Source: Nocardia australiensis
Lineage (GTDB): Bacteria > Actinomycetota > Actinomycetes > Mycobacteriales > Mycobacteriaceae
NCBI RefSeq assembly: GCF_020733705.1
Contig: NZ_JAJFZM010000005.1
Location: 124,001-188,000, forward strand
Direction of reading: 5' to 3'
DNA length: 64,000 nucleotides
Both the position numbers and the translations under genes were made by a program. Shown in pieces: positions 53,302-63,294 of this stretch. Under the pieces are notes generated by a model. The model was not told the DNA's origin. It made no database searches and saw only the letters and a list, made by a program, of their open reading frames with translations. The first letter of the stretch is position 1. Every line of letters starts with the position of its first letter.

Positions 53302-54933
53302 GTGATCACCGCGACGGACCTGGAGGTCCGGGCCGGAGTCCGCACCCTGCTGTCGGCCCCGGGGCCGGCGTTTCGGGTACAGGCCGGCGACCGGATCGGA
53401 CTGGTCGGGCGCAATGGCGCGGGCAAGACCACGACATTGCGCATCCTCGCCGGCGAGGGGGAGCCCTACGCCGGGAAGATCCTGCGCTCCACCGATATCG
53501 GTTATCTGCCGCAGGATCCACGCGAGGGCAACCTGGACGTGCTCGCCCGCGACCGTGTTCTCTCCGCTCGCGGACTCGATGCCCTGCTGCGTGATATGGA
53601 GAAGCAGCAGGCGTTGATGGCCGAGGTCGCCGACGACACCGAACGCGACCGCGCGGTACGCAAATACGGACGCCTCGAGGAGCGGTTCTCGGCGCTCGGC
53701 GGTTACGTCGCCGAAAGCGAGGCGGCCCGCATCTGCAATAGCCTCGGCCTGCCCGACCGGGTACTCGGACAGCCGCTGCGCACCCTCTCCGGTGGTCAGC
53801 GGCGCCGAATCGAGTTGGCGCGCATCCTTTTTGCCGCCTCCGATGGCAGCGGTGGTCGCTCCGACACGATTCTGCTGCTCGATGAGCCGACCAACCACCT
53901 CGACGCCGATTCCATCACCTGGCTGCGCGGTTTCCTCCAGAACCATGACGGCGGGCTCATCGTGATCAGCCACGATGCCGAGCTGCTCGGCGACGTGGTC
54001 AACAAGGTGTGGTTCCTGGACGCGGTGCGCGGCGAGGCCGATATCTACAACATGGGCTGGAAGAAGTATCTCGACGCGCGCGCCACCGACGAGCAGCGCC
54101 GCCGCCGGGAGCGTGCCAACGCCGAGAAGAAGGCGAGCGCACTGCGTGTGCAGGCCGCCAAGCTCGGTGCGAAGGCCACCAAAGCCACTGCGGCACAAAA
54201 TATGGCCAAGCGCGCCGACCGATTGATCGCTGAACTGGATGACGTGCGCGTCGCCGACAAGGTGGCGCGGATCAAGTTCCCCGAGCCCGCGCCCTGCGGC
54301 AAGACGCCACTCATGGTGAACAGCCTGACCAAGGTGTACGGCTCGCTCGAGATCTTCACCGGTGTCGAGTTCGCTATCGATAAGGGCAGCCGAGTCGTCG
54401 TGCTCGGTCTCAACGGTGCCGGTAAGACGACGCTGCTGCGGCTGCTCGCGGGTGTCGAAACACCGGATTCGGGTGGTCTCGAAACGGGGCGTGGCCTGAA
54501 GGTCGGGTACTTCGCCCAGGAACACGACACCCTCGACGACAACGCGTCGGTCTGGGAGAACATCCGGCACGCCTCCCCGGATGCCGGCGAACAGGAACTA
54601 CGTAGCCTGCTCGGTGCCTTCATGTTCACCGGCCCGCAACTCGATCAGCCCGCTGGCACCCTGTCCGGTGGTGAGAAGACCCGTCTCGCGCTTGCCGGTC
54701 TGGTCTCCTCGGCGGCGAACGTGTTGCTGCTGGACGAGCCGACCAACAACTTGGATCCGGTATCGCGTGAGCAGGTACTGGACGCATTGCGCAGTTACGC
54801 GGGTGCTGTGGTGCTCGTGACCCACGATCCGGGCGCTGCCGAGGCGCTGAATCCAGAGCGGGTAATCCTGCTGCCGGACGGCACCGAGGACCACTGGTCG
54901 CAGGAATATTTGGAACTTATTCAGCTTGCGTGA
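53302..54933 (+). CDS. ABC-F family ATPase
   Basis: 543 residues with two ATP-binding cassettes: Walker A GRNGAGKTTT and GLNGAGKTTL, signatures LSGGQRRR and LSGGEKTR, Walker B ILLLDEPTNHLD and VLLLDEPTNNLD, and no membrane segment. A long charged linker joins the cassettes (RRRRERANAEKKASAL), as in ABC-F translation factors that act on ribosomes. GTG after GAGGAG. Orthologue by position of M. tuberculosis Rv1473. It opens the conserved block that ends with ripA. Confidence 0.92.
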   Translation: MITATDLEVRAGVRTLLSAPGPAFRVQAGDRIGLVGRNGAGKTTTLRILAGEGEPYAGKILRSTDIGYLPQDPREGNLDVLARDRVLSARGLDALLRDMEKQQALMAEVADDTERDRAVRKYGRLEERFSALGGYVAESEAARICNSLGLPDRVLGQPLRTLSGGQRRRIELARILFAASDGSGGRSDTILLLDEPTNHLDADSITWLRGFLQNHDGGLIVISHDAELLGDVVNKVWFLDAVRGEADIYNMGWKKYLDARATDEQRRRRERANAEKKASALRVQAAKLGAKATKATAAQNMAKRADRLIAELDDVRVADKVARIKFPEPAPCGKTPLMVNSLTKVYGSLEIFTGVEFAIDKGSRVVVLGLNGAGKTTLLRLLAGVETPDSGGLETGRGLKVGYFAQEHDTLDDNASVWENIRHASPDAGEQELRSLLGAFMFTGPQLDQPAGTLSGGEKTRLALAGLVSSAANVLLLDEPTNNLDPVSREQVLDALRSYAGAVVLVTHDPGAAEALNPERVILLPDGTEDHWSQEYLELIQLA

Positions 54934-55014
54934 GTTTCATCACACGGACCTGTTGATCACGGCTCGTTGAGTGCTTAGCCTTGAATGACGCGGCTCGGCG
55001 ACTCGGAGGAAGCC

Positions 55015-55248
55015 ATGAGCGACAGGCCCACACAAGTAAAGGCCCCATTGGGTAAGGGCACACGCGTCACGGGAAAGTCACGCGATCGGCTACAGAGCCA
55101 ATTGAAGAAGCAGTACGAGGCTGGTGCCAGCATTCGTTCGCTGGCCCGGTCCACCGGCCGCTCCTACGGCTTCATTCACAACGTGCTGGTGGAGTCGCAT
55201 GTGCAACTCCGTGGCCGGGGGGGCGCGAATCGGCGCAAGGCTCAGTAG
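55015..55248 (+). CDS. small helix-turn-helix protein (Rv1473A-like)
   Basis: 77 residues, basic at both ends, with a central HTH: LKKQYEAGASIRSLARSTGR then SYGFIHNVLVESHV. It matches by position and pattern the short HTH protein that follows the ABC-F gene in mycobacteria. GGAGGA precedes the ATG. Predicted DNA-binding regulator of unknown targets. Its stop is 3 bases from the convergent ATP-grasp gene. Confidence 0.85.
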   Translation: MSDRPTQVKAPLGKGTRVTGKSRDRLQSQLKKQYEAGASIRSLARSTGRSYGFIHNVLVESHVQLRGRGGANRRKAQ

Positions 55249-55251
55249 CGC

Positions 55252-56214
55252 TCAATAACCGAGGACCGCGCCGTCTGCGTGCATCAGCAGGTTGCCCAGG
55301 CTTCGGAAGATCGGCAATCCGGTCTTGATCTCCAGGTAGGCGAACTGCCCCTGCGGGTTGACCTCGAGGAAGTAGTACTCGCCGTCGATCCCCAATCGCA
55401 GATCCAGCACGCCGAAGCTCAGGCCGAGCGCGCCCATCAGCATGGCCATCGACTTGCTGACCGAGGCGGGCAGGCTGTCGGGAACGAAGTCGACGCTGGT
55501 GTCAAGGCGCGAGTCGACGCGTCCGACGCCGGCCTGAGAGTCGATGCGCACCGTCCATGCGACACCGTCGACCCAGACGACACGCAGGTCGTATACGGCC
55601 TCCACGTAGTCCTGGAAGGTGGTCGGTGAAGAGCGGATACTCGGGAGCCTGCCGAAGTCGGTCCTGGTGATGATCCTGGTCTCGGCGAACTCGGCACGCC
55701 CGGTGCCGGTGCGCTTATAAACGACTGCGCCCGAACGGGATTCGACGAAACTGCGGGCCTCGTCCGGATCGTTGGTGATCAGCGTCTCCGGAATCGCGAA
55801 TCCGGCCCGCTGCGCGGTCTGTAGTTGCACGATCTTGCGCGCGGCCATGCGGTCGGCGCCTGGATCGTTGATCCAATTCGCCGGAATTGACCAGAGCATG
55901 CCCTGGATGAATCCATCGCATTCGGCTTGACGGTAGGCGTCGTCGTCGGCGCGCACCCCGGCCGGCACTCGCGCCGGGTGCGGGCGTCGCCACCACACCG
56001 ACCGGACATCGTCGAGGCCGATCACATGCGACATCGAGCGTGCCGTGCCGAAACTGTCGAGCCGGAAGCTACCGGATTCGCTCGGAAAATCGCGCAGGTC
56101 TAGCTGGATTGGGCTGAGCCCGTGGTGTTCTCGTAATGTCGCCGCCATCGCGGCGGCGTGTAGGTCATCGGATTCGGAAACGATTAGAACCGAGCCGGTG
56201 CGGCGCGTCGCCAT
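55252..56214 (-). CDS. ATP-grasp peptide ligase, MvdD/graspetide-synthetase-like
   Basis: 320 residues. It follows the MvdC/MvdD layout closely: N-terminal preATP-grasp (VLIVSESDDLHAAAMAATLR), VWWRRPHPARVP, GMLWSIPANWINDPGADRMA then ARKIVQLQTAQRAGFAIPET, ITNDPDEA, Lys in VVYKRTGTGR, FQDYVEAVYDLRVVWVDG, and the Mg/ATP acids in GVLDLRLGIDGEYYFLEVNP with QGQFAYLE. This family makes side-chain ester or amide links (Asp/Glu to Ser/Thr/Lys) in precursor peptides. The ATG at 56214 lies 13 bases after the stop of the putative substrate gene. In M. tuberculosis the neighbouring genes are adjacent, so this is an inserted module. Confidence 0.85.
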   Translation of the reverse strand: MATRRTGSVLIVSESDDLHAAAMAATLREHHGLSPIQLDLRDFPSESGSFRLDSFGTARSMSHVIGLDDVRSVWWRRPHPARVPAGVRADDDAYRQAECDGFIQGMLWSIPANWINDPGADRMAARKIVQLQTAQRAGFAIPETLITNDPDEARSFVESRSGAVVYKRTGTGRAEFAETRIITRTDFGRLPSIRSSPTTFQDYVEAVYDLRVVWVDGVAWTVRIDSQAGVGRVDSRLDTSVDFVPDSLPASVSKSMAMLMGALGLSFGVLDLRLGIDGEYYFLEVNPQGQFAYLEIKTGLPIFRSLGNLLMHADGAVLGY

Positions 56215-56227
56215 GCGACAGTCCCGT

Positions 56228-56680
56228 TCAGTCGAGACTGTCGCAGTTGATGCCGTCGTCGCTGCTATAGAGCGATTTGGTCTGGCAGTAGGTGAACGTG
56301 GCGCTGCCCGGGCCGGCGGAGTCGACGAGTTCGAGTGAATCGGACCACGACGCGGTGAGTTGTTGCAGCAGTTCATCTCCCAGCGCGAGCGACGGTTCGG
56401 CGGCCAGGGTCATCGGTCGTTCGACGAGCTCGATGCGCAGGCGCCGGGTGAAGTCGGCGGTGGCGCCGGGGCGGATGTCGACCAGAACCGGGCGACCGTC
56501 GGAACCGGCGGCATGCCCATCAGGCAGGACGCGCAGCACATCATCCCGATGGAACGTCCATGTCCCCTCGGTGACCCGCACGCTGATATCGCGCTCCGAC
56601 TCGGCCACCAGCAGGCCCTGCAATGCGGGGACGCGGTCATCAGTCGGCGCGGTACCGGGAAGATGGATGGCGTCGGTCAT
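56228..56680 (-). CDS. putative graspetide precursor / substrate protein
   Basis: 150 residues, unusually long for a RiPP precursor. Residues 20-120 look like a small beta-rich domain (GLLVAESERDISVRVTEGTW, RPVLVDIRPGATADFTRRLR). The C-terminal 22 residues contain YCQTKSLYSSDDGINCDSLD: acceptor acids D141, D142, D147, D150; nucleophiles T130, T134, K135, S136, S139, S140, S148; and two Cys (C132, C146). ATG at 56680 after CGGAG. First gene of a two-gene unit with the ATP-grasp ligase. No transporter or protease is next to it. Precursor role inferred from position and C-terminal composition. Bases 56681-56975 upstream hold nothing recognised. Confidence 0.65.
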   Translation of the reverse strand: MTDAIHLPGTAPTDDRVPALQGLLVAESERDISVRVTEGTWTFHRDDVLRVLPDGHAAGSDGRPVLVDIRPGATADFTRRLRIELVERPMTLAAEPSLALGDELLQQLTASWSDSLELVDSAGPGSATFTYCQTKSLYSSDDGINCDSLD

Positions 56681-56975
56681 GGGGTTCTCCGATCTGCTCG
56701 CGATTTGCCAGGGCCCCCGAGCGTGGTCTGCAGCATACCGTGCAACGGGCTTCTGGCGGCCCGGATCGGCAGATTTCGTGACTGCTGGCAAACCGGATAA
56801 GGCCCGGGATGCGCTTGAGCCAAAAGATTTTCGGCACATGAAGGTACAACATCTAGCAATCGTCCGGCTAATGAATCGCCGTGACGTATTGCTCGAGGTT
56901 GGCGGCCGTGCATTTTGTCCCATCCGGTGGACGGCCGAAGCATTGATGTCGAACCGGTTCGTGAACCCGCCGGAT

Positions 56976-57385
56976 CTACAGATTCAGTAGCTCCGGTAGG
57001 TCGGCGAGGCTGCGGAAACGCTCACCAGGGGAGTCGATTAGCTTACGTGCGGTGAGGTCCAAGACTCCGCTGACGCGGGAAATCTCCGCGGATAGGGTGT
57101 CGTCGAGCTTGTGAATCTCCTGCCGGATGCGAAGAATTTGCCCGGCTATCAATCGAATTCGCAGCTGACAGTGATTTCGTACTCCGCGCGCAACTCGTGC
57201 CGATACTTGATGGTTGTCTCGAGTATGACCGGTCCGGCACCGGTCCTCGGTCTCCTGGTCGAGGCCGGCCACCCGTGGCACTTTCAGCGGGCGCGCTCGG
57301 TGTATTGCAGGTATACGGCCAGGTTGAGGTGGTCGAGCGTATCGAGCTCATAGCCGCGCGCAACGACGGGAACGGAGAAGGTCAT
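56976..57385 (-). pseudogene. acyl-CoA thioesterase (hotdog fold) with at least two frameshifts
   Basis: Three frames make one protein: MTFSVPVVARGYELDTLDHL and NLAVYLQYTERAR (start 57385), then AGPVILETTIKYRHELRAEY and EITVSCEFD (about 57240-57150), then RIRQEIHKLDDTLSAEISRV to LADLPELLNL and the stop at 56976. This is the 4-hydroxybenzoyl-CoA-thioesterase-like order with the catalytic Asp/His region H(V/L)N. Decayed gene. Confidence 0.8.
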
Positions 57386-57447
57386 GTCATGGCGGACGTA
57401 TGCCCGCGTCGGGATCGTTCCCGAATTCGATGATGTGAGTGCCACAT

Positions 57448-57945
57448 TCAACGCCTGTTCGCATTGCGCTCCTGCCACCAGGTCGGTGCGTCAACGAAAT
57501 GGTTGTCGAATTTGTCCTGGGACGCCACGAGGTCTTCGAAGGTTGCGTCACCTCTGGCCAGTCGGTCCAGCAATCTGAAGTATCCGAAGCGTTCCACCGC
57601 CGGCATCAGGGCGATCAGGATTCGTGCCGAGCTATTCGGGGTCGCGCCGAAGGCATGCGGCATGAGCCTGGGGACCACGATTGATCCGCCCGCGCCGACC
57701 GTGACGATCTCATCGCCCGCCAGGACTTGCAGCTCGCCGTCCGCGACGTAGAACAGCTCGTCGGACTTGGTATGGAAATGCGGTGCCGCCCCATCGGCGC
57801 CGGTGTCCATGCTGACCTCGAGATGGCTCACCGCGCCGCCCGCCTCGTTCGAGTCGATCAGCAGTCGCGCGGTGACCGCGCCGGTCGTCAAGGTCTCGGC
57901 ATCTTGCGGTTGGCGAATGGCGTAGCGAGCGGTCGTGCTGGTCAC
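57448..57945 (-). CDS. cupin-domain protein
   Basis: 165 residues with a single cupin: metal motif PHFHTKSDELFYVADGELQV, then VVPRLMPHAFGATP (second His). Typical small dioxygenase-, isomerase- or sugar-binding-like cupin. Divergent from the MarR gene with 73 bases between, so likely the MarR target. Confidence 0.88.
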   Translation of the reverse strand: MTSTTARYAIRQPQDAETLTTGAVTARLLIDSNEAGGAVSHLEVSMDTGADGAAPHFHTKSDELFYVADGELQVLAGDEIVTVGAGGSIVVPRLMPHAFGATPNSSARILIALMPAVERFGYFRLLDRLARGDATFEDLVASQDKFDNHFVDAPTWWQERNANRR

Positions 57946-58018
57946 GGTGTCCTCCGAATTTGATTCGATGGTTAATTATTCTCTATCGAACTATATGCCG
58001 TCGAATAGAATGTTGTCC
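57946..58018. promoter_or_regulatory. cupin/MarR divergent promoter with dyad
   Basis: A short, strikingly AT-rich spacer. It contains an imperfect dyad ATTCTCTATCGA ... TCGAATAGAAT (57978-58011), about the size of a MarR operator, overlapping both promoters. Assignment rests on position. Confidence 0.45.
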
Positions 58019-58525
58019 ATGACCGAGATGAAATCAGACTCCGTCGACGCGATCGTGGCGCAGTGGCAGCGTGAACGACCCGACCTCGAGCTCGACGCGA
58101 TGGCCGTGATCGGACGCCTCGGCAGGCTGTTCACCATTGCGCAGCAGGAGATAGAGGCGGTCTTCACCACACACGGGTTGCAGCGCGGTGAGTTCGATGT
58201 GCTTGCGGCACTGCGCCGTTCAGGTGAACCGTTCGAGCTCAACCCCTCGGTGCTCGCCGACACCCTGATGCTGTCGCGAGCAGGCATGACCGGACGGCTC
58301 GACCGTCTCGAATCCGCGGGCCTGGTCCGGCGCATCGCCGATACCGAAGATCGCCGCGCCGTGCGGGTCGCCCTCACCGAGCCGGGCCGGGCGCTGATCG
58401 ACACCGTCGTTGTCGCGCACACCGAGAACGAAACCCGGATCCTGTCGGTACTTTCGGGAAAGGACCGCCGCGAACTCGATCGGATCGCGCGACGGCTACT
58501 GGAGAGCCTCGAACGCGACGGGTGA
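58019..58525 (+). CDS. MarR-family transcriptional regulator
   Basis: 168 residues, winged HTH: RGEFDVLAALRRSGEPFELN, LADTLMLSRAGMTGRLDRLE and the wing DTEDRRAVRVALTEPGRALI. The ATG at 58019 is the conserved position; the frame is open 28 codons further. Convergent with the TetR gene (4 bases apart). Probably represses the cupin gene and itself. Confidence 0.9.
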   Translation: MTEMKSDSVDAIVAQWQRERPDLELDAMAVIGRLGRLFTIAQQEIEAVFTTHGLQRGEFDVLAALRRSGEPFELNPSVLADTLMLSRAGMTGRLDRLESAGLVRRIADTEDRRAVRVALTEPGRALIDTVVVAHTENETRILSVLSGKDRRELDRIARRLLESLERDG

Positions 58526-58529
58526 GGTG

Positions 58530-59099
58530 CTAGTTGTCCCGGCGGCGCACCGAGGCTTCGACGAGATCCAGTACCGCGGTGAGGTTTTCATTGGTGTGGC
58601 CGGAGGCGATGCGGGCGATCAGGCCGTCGAGCACCAAGTCGAGGTAGCCGAGCAGGACATCGGTGGGGACGTCGTCGCGCAGGGCGCCCGCGGCCTTGCG
58701 CCGTTCCAGTCGCGCCAAAGTGGCGGCGGTCAGCTCGGCCGAGCGTTGCGTCCAGCCCGCACGGAATTCCGGATCGGTGCGCAGTCGGCGCGCGATCTCC
58801 AAACGCGTACCGAGCCAATTGAATTGCTCGGGATGGGCGAGCATATCGCGCATTACCTGCACGATGCCCTGGTTGGCAGCGACATCGGCCATGCGCTCGG
58901 CGTCTTCCTGAGCCAGCGCGAGAAACAGCGCGTCCTTGTCGCGGAAGTGGTGGAAGATCGCGCCACGCGACAGACCGATCTCTTCCTCGAGGCGGCGCAC
59001 GGTGGCGCCTTCATAGCCGTATTCGGCAAAGCAGCGCCGCGCCCCATCGAGAATCTGACTCCGCCGGGCGGCGAGGTGATCGTCACTGACCTTGGGCAC
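58530..59099 (-). CDS. acnR: TetR-family repressor of aconitase (AcnR-like)
   Basis: 189 residues: HTH ILDGARRCFAEYGYEGATVR and EIGLSRGAIFHHFRDKDALF, all-helical ligand domain after. It lies directly downstream of acn on the same strand, as AcnR does in Corynebacterium and as Rv1474c does in M. tuberculosis. An AcnR-like site is present upstream of acn (62258). In C. glutamicum AcnR represses acn and senses citrate-metal; that function is transferred by synteny. Confidence 0.85.
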   Translation of the reverse strand: MPKVSDDHLAARRSQILDGARRCFAEYGYEGATVRRLEEEIGLSRGAIFHHFRDKDALFLALAQEDAERMADVAANQGIVQVMRDMLAHPEQFNWLGTRLEIARRLRTDPEFRAGWTQRSAELTAATLARLERRKAAGALRDDVPTDVLLGYLDLVLDGLIARIASGHTNENLTAVLDLVEASVRRRDN

Positions 59100-59218
59100 G
59101 GCTGCTCCTCCAACGGCGGGTTAGAACGAACCCCCGCCCCGGCAAAGCCCCGGAGCAGGGGTTCATGATTGCACTCGCAACCCGCACGAGGCGAGTCCTG
59201 CGAGCCCGTTCGGGGCCG

Positions 59219-59283
59219 CCCCACATCCGAACGCTCGAAGCGCATGCGCCGAAGGCGCGAGTCTCGAGCGCTCGGATGCGGGG
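59219..59283 (-). terminator. long hairpin downstream of acn
   Basis: Arms of 21 bases (59219-59239 and 59263-59283) around CATCCGA.CGCTCGA. Three mismatches in the plus strand become G-U pairs in minus-strand RNA, so the hairpin pairs fully only in the acn transcript. It lies between acn and acnR and may reduce read-through into the repressor gene. Confidence 0.6.
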
Positions 59284-59317
59284 TTACGAGGCTCCGAACC
59301 CGCGGCGCCAGCCGCAA

Positions 59318-62143
<2,826 letters not shown>

Positions 62144-62257
62144 GTCAGCTCCGCTCGTCTATGAGGGTGGCCACCGGCGGGGCTGTGCCAGTGGCTCTAT
62201 ACGTCTTGGAGGGCTCCAGCGCTGGAAGGCGCTGGCTCCTCGCACCTTCGAGTCTAA

Positions 62258-62273
62258 CAGTACGCTTGTCCTG
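62258..62273. promoter_or_regulatory. AcnR-type operator upstream of acn
   Basis: CAGTACGCTTGTCCTG fits the C. glutamicum AcnR consensus CAGNAC-4-GTACTG with one mismatch in the right half. It lies about 115-130 bases before the acn start. A perfect right half site GTACTG recurs at 62291-62296. The binding protein is inferred. Confidence 0.55.
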
Positions 62274-62454
62274 TGAAACGCTAGGGGGACGTACTGCATG
62301 GCGTAGAACAGTCTCGCACTATCGCGTCGCGTACTGTGCTTTCGAGTTGTCGGGGTGGCCGGTGGGCATGTACCGGCTCAGAGCGTTGCTCACCCTGCAA
62401 TGTTGGATGCCCGTCGCCTCGCGTGCCGATGCGGCTCGACAGACCGGATGGAAG

Positions 62455-62976
62455 ATGACCGTCTCGCACACCTCGGTTTTCACGCCCATGCGCGCCGAAC
62501 TGCCGCCAGGTATCGACGACAAGGCCCTGGCCACGATCAAGGAAGATATCGGCGACAACCATGTGGCCACCCCGAAGGGGGAGGATCAGCAGGGGCTCGA
62601 AGCGGTCGTCGCCGACGCTCGATCCCATGGGATCGAACTGAGTGTCGTGGTGATTCCCGGCAATCCGGGCCACGACTCCAATTTGCGTGACCTGGCCACC
62701 GCCGTCGGCAAGACCGAGCACGGAACTGTGGTGGTGCTCAGTGACGACTGGGTCGGTACCTACAGCGATTCGATCAGCCGGGTCAAGCTGGAGCGGGCCG
62801 AGGACGTCGCGAAGAGTCAGCAGGCGCATCCCGCGCAGGCGGCCAGGCTGTTCGTGGATCAGTTGGAGCGACCCGAGGCCGTCTCCTGGACCGTGATCAC
62901 CAGTGTGCTGTTGGTGGGGACGGCCATTGTGATCGGTGGGCTGTACTGGATCAAGTCCCGGCGAGCGTCGCGGTAA
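62455..62976 (+). CDS. Rv1476-like membrane protein
   Basis: 173 residues. A soluble N-terminal region (LPPGIDDKALATIKEDIGDN, GIELSVVVIPGNPGHDSNLR, VVVLSDDWVGTYSDSISRVK) is followed by one C-terminal transmembrane segment (WTVITSVLLVGTAIVIGGLY) and a basic tail. It holds the position of Rv1476 between acn and ripA. The ATG at 62455 has TGGAAG upstream; the frame is open earlier. Function unknown; linkage to ripA suggests an envelope role. Confidence 0.85.
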   Translation: MTVSHTSVFTPMRAELPPGIDDKALATIKEDIGDNHVATPKGEDQQGLEAVVADARSHGIELSVVVIPGNPGHDSNLRDLATAVGKTEHGTVVVLSDDWVGTYSDSISRVKLERAEDVAKSQQAHPAQAARLFVDQLERPEAVSWTVITSVLLVGTAIVIGGLYWIKSRRASR

Positions 62977-63294
62977 TCCGTCCCGGTCGAGTCGTTGGAT
63001 CTGGGTGTGGCCGACCTGTCGCGCACTAGCGGGTAGCCACCGCGCTGATTTTCCTAACGGTCGGTTTGTTTCTTTAGGGTAAACCCTATCGCCTGTCCGG
63101 CTATCTTCCGGCAATGCCCAAATTACCCGAATGTGATTCTGTTGCCGGAGTGTCTTTGGTGATGGATGTGTCGTACGGTTCAAATGGTCATGAATGGGGA
63201 AGAAGTGTTTAGAGAGCTATTTGCTGACCAATGAGCCCGATGGTTCGGCTGATGCTCGTGAGGAGAAGCCGTAGTCGGGTCCTTGGGAGGTGCG
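62977..63294. promoter_or_regulatory. ripA upstream region
   Basis: 318 bases, no gene. It contains a small palindrome TAGGGT-AA-ACCCTA at 63075-63088 and an AT-richer section (63180-63235) that may be the ripA promoter. Known regulators of ripA in mycobacteria (MtrA) have sites here, but no MtrA-like repeat was recognised by eye. Confidence 0.4.

Noticed and set aside
63050..63294. c-di-AMP (ydaO-type) riboswitch before ripA
   Set aside because: Such elements occur before cell-wall hydrolase genes, but the core motifs were not seen on the coding strand. A GGCGATAGGG string exists only on the opposite strand with no gene after it.
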